From: JABAAE01 sp905480545
GTDB lineage: Bacteria > Planctomycetota > Planctomycetia > Pirellulales > Pirellulaceae
Direction of reading: 5' to 3'
Assembly (NCBI GenBank): GCA_943788025.1
Contig: CALSOR010000002.1
Span: forward strand, 1,550,001 to 1,614,000
Length of the DNA stretch: 64,000 bases
Part shown: positions 55,622 through 64,000 of the stretch, piece after piece
How the letters are laid out: every line of letters begins with the position of its first letter
Numbering within the stretch: position 1 is the stretch's first letter
Made by a program: the position numbers and the translations under genes
The notes under the pieces: generated by a model
Told to the model about the DNA's origin: nothing
The model's database searches: none
Seen by the model: only the letters and a program-made list of their open reading frames with translations

Positions 55622-58600
55622 ATGACTTCCCATTTGCTCACATCACGACTGACTGTTGTCAGAATCGTGGTGACAATTATTACATTCTGGTTTGCTGGCC
55701 ACGACGTTGCCAACGCCGGCGAAACTTTGCAATACAACCGTGATGTTCGGCCGATTCTCGCGGAACACTGCTTTGCCTGCCACGGGCTCGATAGCGTCAG
55801 TCGTGAAGCCGATCTGCGATTAGACCGGCGCAACGCTGCGATTGAATCCGGCGCGATTGTGCCGAAGGATCCCTCGGCGAGTGAGCTGATTGCTCGTGTG
55901 ATGTCCGATGATGAAGACGCTGTGATGCCGCCACCAGAGTCGAAGAAACCGCTCAGCGCCAAGCAGCGCGGGTTGCTCCAACGGTGGGTTAGCGAGGGGG
56001 CGCAATACGAAAAACACTGGGCCTTGATCTCGCCGGTGAAGCCGAACGTTCCCAAAGTTTCCGATGCGTCGTGGCCGAAAAACACGATTGATCATTTCGT
56101 GTTCAATCGACTGGAGCGGGAAGGGCTTTCTCCCGCCCCGGAAGCAAACCCTCGCACGCTGTTTCGCCGTTTGCACCTCGACATCACCGGACTTCCACCG
56201 GAACCGTCCGACGTAGATCGGTTTGCGAAGGATTACGCATCGAATGCCGAAAAAGCGATGTCGACATGGATCGACCGACTGATGGAATCCAAGTCATGGG
56301 GCGAACATCGCGGAAGGTACTGGCTGGATGCCGCTCGGTATGCAGACACGCACGGCATGCACTTTGATAACTACCGCGAAATGTGGCCGTACCGGGACTG
56401 GGTCATTCGGTCGTTCAATCGAAATCAACCCTTCGATCAATTCACGGTCGAACAACTGGCCGGCGACCTGCTCGACAATCCAACTTTGGATCAGCAGATT
56501 GCGACCGGTTTTCAACGCTGCAATATGACGACCAACGAAGGCGGCACGATTGAGGCGGAGAATCAAGCCATCTATGCAACAGATCGAGTGCAAACTTTCG
56601 GTTGGGTTTATCTCGGGCTGACGACAAATTGCTGTCAATGCCACGATCACAAATTCGACCCGTTGACGGCGAAGGACTATTACTCACTCGCAGCCTTCTT
56701 TAGAAACACGACTCAGACCGGCTACGACGGTAACGCAAAAGACGGTAAAGGGCCCGTCATTCGCGTGCCGCTCGAATCAGACAAAGCGCGCTGGAGCGTG
56801 ATCGACACGGAAATCACTGCTGCGATCAAGGCGCGCGAGGGGCGGCGCGCCGCTGCGAAGGAGCTATTCAAACCGTGGCTGGAGGTGACCGGACCCGACA
56901 TGCTGAGAAGCAAAATCCCTGCGAAAGGACGGTTGATTCACCTGCCGCTGAACAAGGAAGATGGAAGCGACATCGCCGCAAAAGCAACAGGTGATTTGGA
57001 CTGGTCAGTTGAAGGACGATTTGGTCCGGCGATTCGATTCAAGTCGGGCAATACCATCAACGCCGGCGCTGCGGGAGATTTCGCCCGCAGTCAACCATTC
57101 TCCCATTCCGAGTGGATTCGCACCTCCAAACTGGAGCAATACTCATCCCCGGTCGCCCGGTTGGATGAAATGAACAAGCATCGCGGCTGGGACTTGTTCT
57201 TTGGCAACGGGCAACTGGCAGTACACATCATCCAAAGCTGGCCCGACAACGCAATCAAAGTCACTACTAACGCTGCGGTGATCAAGAAAGATACCTGGCA
57301 TCATGTCGCAGTTACCTGGGACGGCAGCGGTAAACCGGAAGGCATCACGATCTATGTGGATGGCAAAAAGCAACCGACGACCACCAACACCAACAACCTA
57401 AAGCCCGATGCAGACATTCACACCGAAACGCCGTTAAGGATCGGCCAGCGTAGCACCGCGTCGGTCTTTGACGGATCGGTGCAGGACTTTCATTTGTTTG
57501 ACCGCCAGTTGTCGAAAGACGAGACCGACGCACTTCGGCAAATGGAATTGCTTGCACGCACGCTGGAGACGACAGCCAATCAACGGACGGATGCTCAGGC
57601 GGCAGAGCTCTTCGAGTTTTACCTTACGCAACATGACTCGGAGTTCTCGAAACTGACCGCGAAAGTTGAAGCACTACGGAGCGAACGCGCAGCCATCGCA
57701 GCACGCAGCCCGGTGACTCACGTTCAGGTGGAACGCAAAGACAAACCGGCGATGGCGAACGTTTTGATGCGTGGGCAATACGACAATGTTGGTGAAGAAG
57801 TCGCTGCTGCACCACCGGCCGCGCTGCATCCGCTGTCGGCGAACGCCCCAAAGAACCGGCTGGGGCTTGCTCGGTGGGTGGTCGATCCGGCCAACCCACT
57901 GACGGCCCGCGTGACGGTCAATCGGTTCTGGCAGGAGTTGTTCGGTCAAGGAATCGTCGCGACGCCCGAAGACTTTGGCATCATGGGCTCCCCGCCTTCG
58001 CATCCCGAATTGCTCGATTGGCTGGCGACCGACTTCGTTCAGAGTGGCTGGGACGTGAAAAGATTCTTCAAGCAGATTCTGATGAGCGCGACCTATCGGC
58101 AGGCGGCCGTGACGACTGAAGTGAAGTTAAAAAAGGATCGCGACAACGCCTTGCTTTCACGGGGGCCGCGATTCCGCATGGATGCCGAGATGGTGGCGCG
58201 ACTATGCACTGACCGTTAGCGGGCTGCGATCGAAGAGTATGTTCGGCCCCGGAGTTCGCCCTTACCAGCCGACGAACATCTGGAACATGGTCGGCCTGCC
58301 GGGAGGCGACACCCGCGAGTACCGTCCGGACAGCGGAGAAAAACTCTATCGACGGTCGCTGTACACGTTCTGGAAACGGATGGCGCCACCGCCGAGTCTC
58401 GAAGCATTTGGCGCCCCCAACCGCGAAGTCTGCACGGTTCGCCGCGAACGGACTAATACTCCGTTGCAGGCGCTCGTCACATTGAACGATCCGCAATACG
58501 TCGAAGCGGCTCGCAAACTTGCCGAACGTTCAATCAATGCGGGCAGTGACAATCGTTCGATTGCGAACGCTGTTGCCCGGCGAGTGCTCAGCCGGTCGTT

Positions 58601-58800
58601 CTCGGGTCTCGAACTGAAAGTTGTACTGGCTGCACATCGAGACTTTGCCAGGCACTATGCGTCTCACCCGGATGACGCAGCCGCACTTATCAAAGTCGGT
58701 GACTCTGTCGCGGGACGATTCACTCAAGCCGCAAGCGGTCGCTGCATGGACAATGGTCTGTAATCAAATCATGAACCTGGACGAGGCATTGAATAAGTAA
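55622..58800 (+). pseudogene. PSCyt1/DUF1549-LamG-DUF1553 exported protein, two frameshifts
   Basis: Signal peptide (VVRIVVTIITFWFAGHDVAN), then a cytochrome-type domain with CFACH at 50-54, DUF1549 (about 145-360), a LamG domain (about 435-640) and DUF1553 from about 720. The first frame stops at 58219. One extra G at 58195-58196 explains it: removing it gives DAEMVRDYALTVSGL, then the frame of 58182-58763. A second extra G at 58712-58714 explains the early stop: removing it restores DDSLKPQAVAAWTMVCNQIM followed by NLDEALNK and TAA at 58798-58800. With both repaired the protein is about 1,059 residues and its stop overlaps the next ATG (TAATG). The family is thought to take part in polysaccharide or other surface chemistry with the DUF1501 protein encoded next. 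Confidence 0.87.
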
Positions 58801-60259
58801 TGAGCAAACAACCAATCGTTCCTCAGGACCTGCAACAGCAAACGCGTCGCCAATTCATCGCCAGTGGAAAACATTTGCTGGGCGGGGGCCGCACTGGCGT
58901 CACTTGGCCTGCCGAATGTGGCGCTCGCGGCCAACAGCGGAGCGGTACAGCCGCACTTTGCACCAAAGGCAAAACGCGTGATCTACCTTCACATGGTCGG
59001 AGGCCCTTCGCAGATGGATCTGTTCGATCACAAACCGGTGATGAAGGGCTGGTTCGACAAGGACCTGCCGGAGTCGATTCGCAACGGGCAGCGGCTGACG
59101 ACCATGACCAGCGGGCAGACTCGGTTTCCAATTGCTCCGACGAAGTACAAGTTCGGCGCTGCCGGTGAATGCGGCATGATGATGAACACAGAACTGCTGC
59201 CGAATCTGGCGAAGAAGGCGGATGAAATCTGCTGGATGCGCAGCCTGCATACCGAAGCGATCAACCACGAACCGGCGATCACCGCAATGCAGACCGGCAA
59301 CCAGATTACCGGTCGACCGTGCCTCGGAGCGTGGACGTCGTACGGACTCGGTTCAATGAACGAGAACCTCCCCGCGTTCGTCGTGCTGGTCGCCATTCCC
59401 AAAAACCGTGAACAGGAACAAGCAATCTCGTCGCGGCTGTGGAGTGCCGGCTACTTACCGGGTCGCCATTCCGGCGTCTCCTTCCGCAGCAGTAGCGATC
59501 CCATACTGTTTATCAATAATCCGCCGGGAGTCCCCAGTGCCATTCGCGGGCGAAGCATCGAAGGCATCAACGCCTTGAACAAGATTAACTTTGAAGCGAT
59601 CGGCGATCCGGAAACGCAAACTCGGATTCAACAGTACGAAATGGCGTTTCGGATGCAGGCCAGCGTTCCAGAAATGACGGATCTCAGTTCCGAATCGCAG
59701 CATACTTTCGACCTGTATGGTGATGACGCAAAGAAGCCCGGTTCATTCGCCAACACTGCGCTGATGGCACGACGACTGGCCGAACGCGGCGTTCGGTTCG
59801 TGCAGGTGTATCACAACAACTGGGATCACCACGCCAATGTTTCGGGCCGCATGCCGGGTCAGTGCAAAGACGTCGACCGACCGTGTTACGCTTTGCTCGA
59901 GGATCTGAAACAACGTGGCATGCTCGATGATACGCTGGTGATTTGGGGGCGGTGAATTTGGTCGTACAATCTATTCTCAGGGCGGACTCACCAAGGAAAA
60001 CTACGGCCGCGATCATCATCCTCGCTGCTTCAGCATGTGGATGGCTGGCGGTGGATCGAAGGGCGGAGCAATCTACGGCGAAACAGACGATTTCTCGTAC
60101 AACATCGTCAAAGACCCGCTACACATTCGCGACTTCCACGCCACGGTTTTGCACTTGTTGGGTTTCGATCATCAGCGATTTACCTACAAACATCAGGGGC
60201 TCGATCAGCGATTAACCGGAGTCGAAGCAGCACACATTGTCGAAGACCTGTTGGCATAG
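58800..60259 (+). pseudogene. DUF1501 protein with Tat-like signal, two frameshifts
   Basis: Starts MSKQPIVPQDLQQQTRRQFI, a twin-arginine signal, and continues ASGKHLLGG. An extra G in the G5 run 58884-58888 shifts the frame; removing it gives GGAALASLGLPNVALAANSG. The main frame then encodes RVIYLHMVGGPSQMDLFDHK through DDTLVIWG. A second extra G in the run 59945-59949 stops translation at 59953-59955; removal gives WGGEFGRT, then RDHHPRCFSMWMAGGGSKGG and the usual C-terminal TGVEAAHIVEDLLA. The repaired protein is about 486 residues, normal for DUF1501 (related to alkaline phosphatase/sulfatase folds). Such genes usually follow PSCyt/DUF1553 genes. Confidence 0.88.
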
Positions 60260-60544
60260 CGAACAGATGAGACCAGCAGTGCGTAGATTTTCTCGATTTC
60301 TGTCTGCAGAATGAATGGCAATCGTGCAGGCCAATCTGTTCATCGCAGGCAGAGCTTGAGTCACCCTTCACTTCGTCCGGTGCTACGATTTGGACGCGAA
60401 CCGTCGTTACGCACACGAGGCAAGGATCGTGGACGTTAGAACTCTGTAAGTGTCTTGTTCACAGTCACTTGCCTGATTTGACCCCAAAGTTGCTCAAACA
60501 GATTGAACTTTTCGGATCCCCATAAATCATACCGAAAAGCCCAT

Positions 60545-60588
60545 GAAAAACGCCGCTGATCGTGATCGATCAACGGCGTGTATTTTTA
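60545..60588. terminator. Probable bidirectional terminator
   Basis: CGCCGCTGATCG and CGATCAACGGCG form a 12-bp stem (one mismatch or G-U pair) with a four-base loop; there are T runs on both sides when read on either strand. It lies between convergent genes. Confidence 0.7.
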
Positions 60589-60606
60589 AGTGGAGTAAAC
60601 CGTATT

Positions 60607-60638
60607 TGAACCGCGGCCCGCTGGGCCCGCGGTTTAAC
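60607..60638 (-). repeat. Hairpin repeat, degenerate copy 3
   Basis: On the minus strand GTTAAACCGCGGGCCC is followed by GCGGGCCGCGGTT, a G/C-rich hairpin preceded by GTTAAA. It faces copy 4. Confidence 0.55.
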
Positions 60639-60687
60639 AAATGGATCTAAACGGATTGATTTAACGCACGGCTTGGACTACACATTT

Positions 60688-60736
60688 GTTAAATCGCGTG
60701 GGCATTGCCCCGCGTGATGTGATGGTTTTAGCTTGC
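60688..60736 (+). repeat. Dispersed hairpin (REP-like) repeat, copy 4; right flank of island
   Basis: Starts GTTAAATCGCGTGGGC and continues through CCCCGCGTGATGTGATGG to TTTTAGC. Direct repeat of the copy at 52706. With copy 3 it forms a divergent pair whose flanks GTTTAACAAATG and CATTTGTTAAAT are also complementary. Confidence 0.8.
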
Positions 60737-60890
60737 GGGCAATCCGATGCGTTTTGTTTACGGGCGATGCAATGTGATGGTTTTGCTTGCGGGCGATGCG
60801 ATACGTTTTGCTTAAGCGTGATGCGAACGGATTTAACCCGTCGGTTGAGCATGAGTATGTCTTAGACGATTTAATCTGATTCTCGGTTGC

Positions 60891-61871
60891 TTATTCACCT
60901 GCTTGCAAGTGATGCAAGAATTTCAGCATGTCGAACGGCCAAGGTGTGTTGAATTGCATGGCCTGTTTCGTTTTTGGGTGAACGATTTTTAACTCGGCTG
61001 CATGCAGTGCCAAGCGACGTGATTTGCTTTGGTCAACGATGGGCGGTTGATTCAATGCGCCTCGATATTTGATGTCACCGCAAATCGGATGGCCCAATTC
61101 AGCAAGATGAATGCGGATTTGATTGGTTCGCCCGGTTTCCAATCGACATTCAAGTTCGCTGTAGGCACCGACTCGACGAAGGGTTTCAAAATGAGTGATC
61201 GCCTCCTCACCAATGGTCGTGTCGGTCGTGCTTCCACGCAAACCATCACCACGATCTCGAATAAACTGCGATTTCACCGTTTGCGGTTTGACGGCGCCTG
61301 GAACAATCGCAAAGTACTTTCGTACGGCATTGTGCTGAGCGAATTGTTGAATGATGTGCGTTTGTGATTCAGCATTTCGAGCAAAAATTAATAATCCGCT
61401 CGAATCCCGATCGATGCGATGAACGGGGAATAATTTTGGCAATAGTCGATGAACAGTGTCCTTGTTTCGTTTCTTCGCCGCACGTTCACCAATCAGTCGA
61501 GGAACGCATTCATCCAAAGTTGGTTGCAAGTTTTTTCTTGCCCATGACCAAGCAAGATCAGGCTTTCGACGTAAGGTGACCATGCCGGATGGTTTCTCGA
61601 CAACGACGATTTCTTTATCGATATATTTAATGACGACATCTTTGTCAGTAGGGGGCGGCGATTCTGGCCGGTTGGATACCGTGACCACTTCACCATTGAA
61701 TAGGCGTCGGCCTTCGTCCACGCATAAAACGCCGCCGATTGCGACAAAGCGTCCAAATAGCAACTTGCGAACTGCGGACCAGGACGGTGTGTCCGGTAGT
61801 TGTTTCCGCAGTGCAGCGAGCACCGTTTCCTTTTCTTCGTTGTCTACCGTAAATGTATGAATGATCGACAT
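60891..61871 (-). CDS. RluD-family pseudouridine synthase
   Basis: With start at 61871 (MSIIHTFTVDNEEKETVLAA) the protein is 326 residues. Residues 1-65 are an S4-like domain; the catalytic core contains HRIDRDSSGL with Asp154 as the nucleophile, followed by LLIFARNAESQTHI, RKYFAIV and ETGRTNQIRIHLAELGHPI. It converts uridine to pseudouridine in ribosomal or transfer RNA; which sites (RluD, RluC or TruC type) cannot be told. The frame is open upstream to 61955. Convergent with the island. Confidence 0.92.
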   Translation of the reverse strand: MSIIHTFTVDNEEKETVLAALRKQLPDTPSWSAVRKLLFGRFVAIGGVLCVDEGRRLFNGEVVTVSNRPESPPPTDKDVVIKYIDKEIVVVEKPSGMVTLRRKPDLAWSWARKNLQPTLDECVPRLIGERAAKKRNKDTVHRLLPKLFPVHRIDRDSSGLLIFARNAESQTHIIQQFAQHNAVRKYFAIVPGAVKPQTVKSQFIRDRGDGLRGSTTDTTIGEEAITHFETLRRVGAYSELECRLETGRTNQIRIHLAELGHPICGDIKYRGALNQPPIVDQSKSRRLALHAAELKIVHPKTKQAMQFNTPWPFDMLKFLHHLQAGE

Positions 61872-61985
61872 CAATATTTCTTGTTTTTGGAAGTGATCGA
61901 TCATCATAGTCACGAAATGCCATTTGCGAAGGTATTGTCGCAACGATAAGAGCAAATTTGATTTCGTTAAGTCATATTTAATCGA

Positions 61986-63122
61986 TCACTTGATGAGATG
62001 CTGCTTAAAAAATGCAGCGATCTTTGGATGTAAGGTATTTCGGTCGAACCCATTTCCGTGCCCAGCGTTTTTGATAATCATGAGCGTACTGTCGACGTCA
62101 GCTCGCTTCAGTGCATCGTGCAACATCTGACTTTGCTGAACTGGAACCAATCGGTCGTTCTCGCCGTGCATGATCAGAAATGGTGGATCGTCTTTGGAAA
62201 TATACTTGATTGGGTTGATTGAATTGGCTTTCTCTCGATTCTTTTGAATCGGGCCGCCAATCAATTTGGACTCGGGTGAATCTTTTGAATCGTGGTTCAA
62301 GACACCATCCTTTCCTGCTTGTTCGTTCATTTTCAGAAGATCGGTTGGCCCAAACCAATCACAAACCGCCTGAACGCTGCTTGCAGAGACATCAGACCCA
62401 TCGCCCAATTCAAATTCCTTGATGTTTCCTGATGTTCCGACCAACGCAGACAAATGACCACCTGCCGACGAACCCCACACTCCGATTTGGTAGGCGTTGA
62501 TACCGAATTTTTTTGCATTGGTCTTCAGCCAGCGAATTGCGGCTTTACAATCTTGAATTTGTGCTGGGGAAATCGCATGCCCACTTAGCCTGTAATTGAT
62601 ACTTGCAACATTGAAACCATGATGCAACAGGAACGTTGCTGGGCAATTATTCTTGCTGCCAGCACGCCAGCCACCTCCGTGAATCCAAATCACCAATGGC
62701 CGAGGCCCAGGTTCTTTCGGGGTCTTCGATATGTTTTTATCCCAATAATACAAATCAAGTTTTTGGCGTTGATGGCCGTTGACGACGTAAGGTAAATCCC
62801 TTTCGACCTTTACATCGTTGGGTAGGCGTCCGCCCTGGTTCTGATTGGGGTTCGTTTTTTTTGAATTTCGACGAAGGAACGCTGCATCTTCCAGTCTAGA
62901 AATAAATCCATCACCATCCCGGTCAACTTTTGAAAAGTTTGTGCGGAGGCCCGGAGGTAATTCTGATTTGGTAAGTTTTCCGTCCATGTTTTTATCCCAC
63001 TGGTCAAACCGTGTATTGCGATTCGATCTTTCCTGGCTTTGAATTGTGGGAGAAAGTAATCCAAGCAGAATCAAAATAAAAACGGGTTTGGTAGGGATGC
63101 AGTTGTACATTTTCGTTTTCAA
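61986..63122 (-). CDS. Exported esterase with EF-hand pair
   Basis: A 378-residue protein with signal peptide (KPVFILILLGLLSPTIQS). Two EF-hands follow: DKNMDGKLTKSE (44-55) and DRDGDGFISRLE (67-78), so calcium is probably bound. The hydrolase domain has the oxyanion motif HGGGW (148-152), nucleophile Ser219 in GSSAGGH, acid in GENDRLVP and His in NAGHGNG. It resembles the BD-FAE/acetyl-xylan-type esterases and the gene at 15256. Calcium may help folding or attachment outside the cell; the substrate is inferred as esterified polysaccharide. It is followed downstream on the same strand by rluD, 114 bases away. Confidence 0.9.
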   Translation of the reverse strand: MKTKMYNCIPTKPVFILILLGLLSPTIQSQERSNRNTRFDQWDKNMDGKLTKSELPPGLRTNFSKVDRDGDGFISRLEDAAFLRRNSKKTNPNQNQGGRLPNDVKVERDLPYVVNGHQRQKLDLYYWDKNISKTPKEPGPRPLVIWIHGGGWRAGSKNNCPATFLLHHGFNVASINYRLSGHAISPAQIQDCKAAIRWLKTNAKKFGINAYQIGVWGSSAGGHLSALVGTSGNIKEFELGDGSDVSASSVQAVCDWFGPTDLLKMNEQAGKDGVLNHDSKDSPESKLIGGPIQKNREKANSINPIKYISKDDPPFLIMHGENDRLVPVQQSQMLHDALKRADVDSTLMIIKNAGHGNGFDRNTLHPKIAAFFKQHLIK

Positions 63123-63170
63123 AAATATAGCTTTAAAAATTTGCGGCTGAGTCGTCGCAAAGAATCGTTT

Positions 63171-64000
63171 TTATTTCGTTAACCAATCTACAGCCGATCG
63201 GATTTCAACCTCCGGCCAGACATGTTCTCGTGATATCAAGGCTGGCCAAAATGATAACACTGGCATTGATTTGCCACGAGCTCCTGTGTAGCCAGTAACC
63301 CCCGGAGGGCCACTGGTCACCAGCGGCGCGAGCTCGCGAAGCATTCGATCGGTGTGATTGCGGTTCTGCGATCGACCCGTGACGCGCAGAACGACTTCCC
63401 ACGGAACGTTTTCTGGAACAGAATTTTCCAAAAGTTTGGATCGCATTCCCGGTGCGGAATCACCCATTCCTAAAACCTCAATATTGAAGTCATCGAGTTC
63501 GATTCCGTCCGACAATAATTTCCGTTGAATTGCTTGTGCTGCGGCGGTTGCCTTTTGCGCGGCGTGTCGTCCAGCGACCACAATCATCCCGCTGGCGATA
63601 AATCCATCGTAGTAAGCGATCGAAACTTTCAATTGATCCGGACGACTCATTCCCGTACCGCCTGAAACGGAAACCGCATGCTGTGAAGACTGCTCAAACT
63701 TGACCTGGCTGAAATCCGCGATAACGTCTGGAGTCATGTATCGTTTTGGGTCTCCGATTTCATAGATGAGCTGTTCCGAGCATGTGCTAACGCTTACCTC
63801 TCCTCCGGTCCCATCAGGTTTTGTAATTTCACAGTCGCCCGATTCGCTCATTACGGCGATCGGATAGCCAATATCTCCCAAGCTGGTTTCAGGATTCCAA
63901 TCAGAGTAAATCCCTCCTGTTGCTTGGGCGCCACACTCGATGAGATGCCCCGCGACAGTTGCTTTTGCAAGCCTGGCGTAATCATCGCGTCCCCAGCCAA
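63171..64000 (-). CDS. AtuA/DUF1446 family protein, 5' end outside window
   Basis: The frame continues upstream without stop to the window edge: GWGRDDYARLAKATVAGHLI, then ECGAQATGGIYSDWNPETSL, and GDIGYPIAVMSESGDCEITK. These and GTGGEVSVSTCSEQLIYEIG, DPKRYMTPDVIADF are the conserved DUF1446 features. Family members include AtuA of acyclic terpene (citronellol/geraniol) degradation, but most members, including those in bacteria without that pathway, have unassigned roles. About 276 residues are visible, with the C-terminus (MPVLSFWPALISREHVWPEV). It is 48 bases upstream of the EF-hand esterase and probably co-transcribed with it. Confidence 0.88.
   Translation of the reverse strand, partial: GWGRDDYARLAKATVAGHLIECGAQATGGIYSDWNPETSLGDIGYPIAVMSESGDCEITKPDGTGGEVSVSTCSEQLIYEIGDPKRYMTPDVIADFSQVKFEQSSQHAVSVSGGTGMSRPDQLKVSIAYYDGFIASGMIVVAGRHAAQKATAAAQAIQRKLLSDGIELDDFNIEVLGMGDSAPGMRSKLLENSVPENVPWEVVLRVTGRSQNRNHTDRMLRELAPLVTSGPPGVTGYTGARGKSMPVLSFWPALISREHVWPEVEIRSAVDWLTK

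Larger units (their letters stand above)
60260..60890. other. Right boundary region of the island
   Basis: About 630 bases without a gene, between convergent DUF1501 and rluD-like genes. It holds a terminator-like hairpin near 60551 and two copies of the hairpin repeat in opposite orientation (60607-60638 and 60688-60736), followed by degenerate related sequence to about 60840. Confidence 0.6.

Noticed and set aside
1..64000. tRNA, rRNA, tmRNA or riboswitch genes
   Set aside because: Intergenic regions were read for T-arm and cloverleaf patterns; GGTTC-like matches (for example near 37248) lacked matching stems.

Overview
The window reads as chromosomal DNA of a planctomycete, most likely the Pirellulales/Pirellulaceae. 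The evidence is a planctomycete cytochrome-type protein (c-type haem motif, DUF1549, DUF1553) followed by DUF1501, an FGly-type sulfatase, a cytochrome-c/WD40 protein, an ECF sigma/FecR pair, an EF-G of the spirochaete/planctomycete/mitochondrial type, several exported hydrolases, and loose gene spacing with long intergenic gaps. No tRNA, rRNA, CRISPR array or intact insertion sequence was recognised. The species cannot be named from this alone.

Layout: 0-4.6 kb has a truncated exported helical-repeat protein, a lipoprotein alpha/beta hydrolase and an S9 peptidase. 4.8-9.7 kb is a plus-strand run: a GlcD/Fe-S oxidoreductase, then moaD, moaE and moaA. 9.7-16.3 kb has a LamG-phosphatase, rplM-rpsI with a terminator, a sulfatase and an esterase. 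16.6-24.8 kb is mostly housekeeping: metG, a reductase, a beta-lactamase-fold hydrolase, pgk, a DUF3467 protein, rpmE and prfA. 24.8-29.4 kb is a minus-strand flagellar hook cluster (fliK-like, flgD, flgE, then a FlgM-like gene) with a nine-copy 17-nt tandem repeat. 29.9-36.8 kb has moeA, a Ser/Thr kinase with a zinc ribbon, a SprT-like protein and a second reductase. 37.6-46.9 kb has fusA, a TPR protein, lysS and a DUF4139-like protein. 47.2-52.6 kb has small hypotheticals, a mini-HDOD protein, a TPR lipoprotein and the cytochrome-c/WD40 protein.

The most distinctive region is 53.1-60.3 kb: ECF sigma factor, FecR regulator, GlcG/HbpS-like protein, PSCyt/DUF1549/DUF1553 protein and DUF1501 protein, all on the plus strand and tightly spaced. 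In sampled lines it is GC-richer than its surroundings. Three of its five genes carry five single-base insertions between them; undoing these restores conserved protein sequence, and in one case also a TAATG stop/start overlap. No other recognised gene in the window is broken. Near-identical direct repeats of about 49 nt lie on both sides, and these repeats belong to a dispersed hairpin family with four copies in the window. Either this is a decaying or acquired island, or it is a locally poor assembly; raw reads would decide.

The last part (60.9-64 kb) has an RluD-type pseudouridine synthase, an EF-hand esterase and the 3' part of an AtuA/DUF1446 gene. A trait seen throughout is short tandem duplications of 8-22 nt in intergenic DNA.
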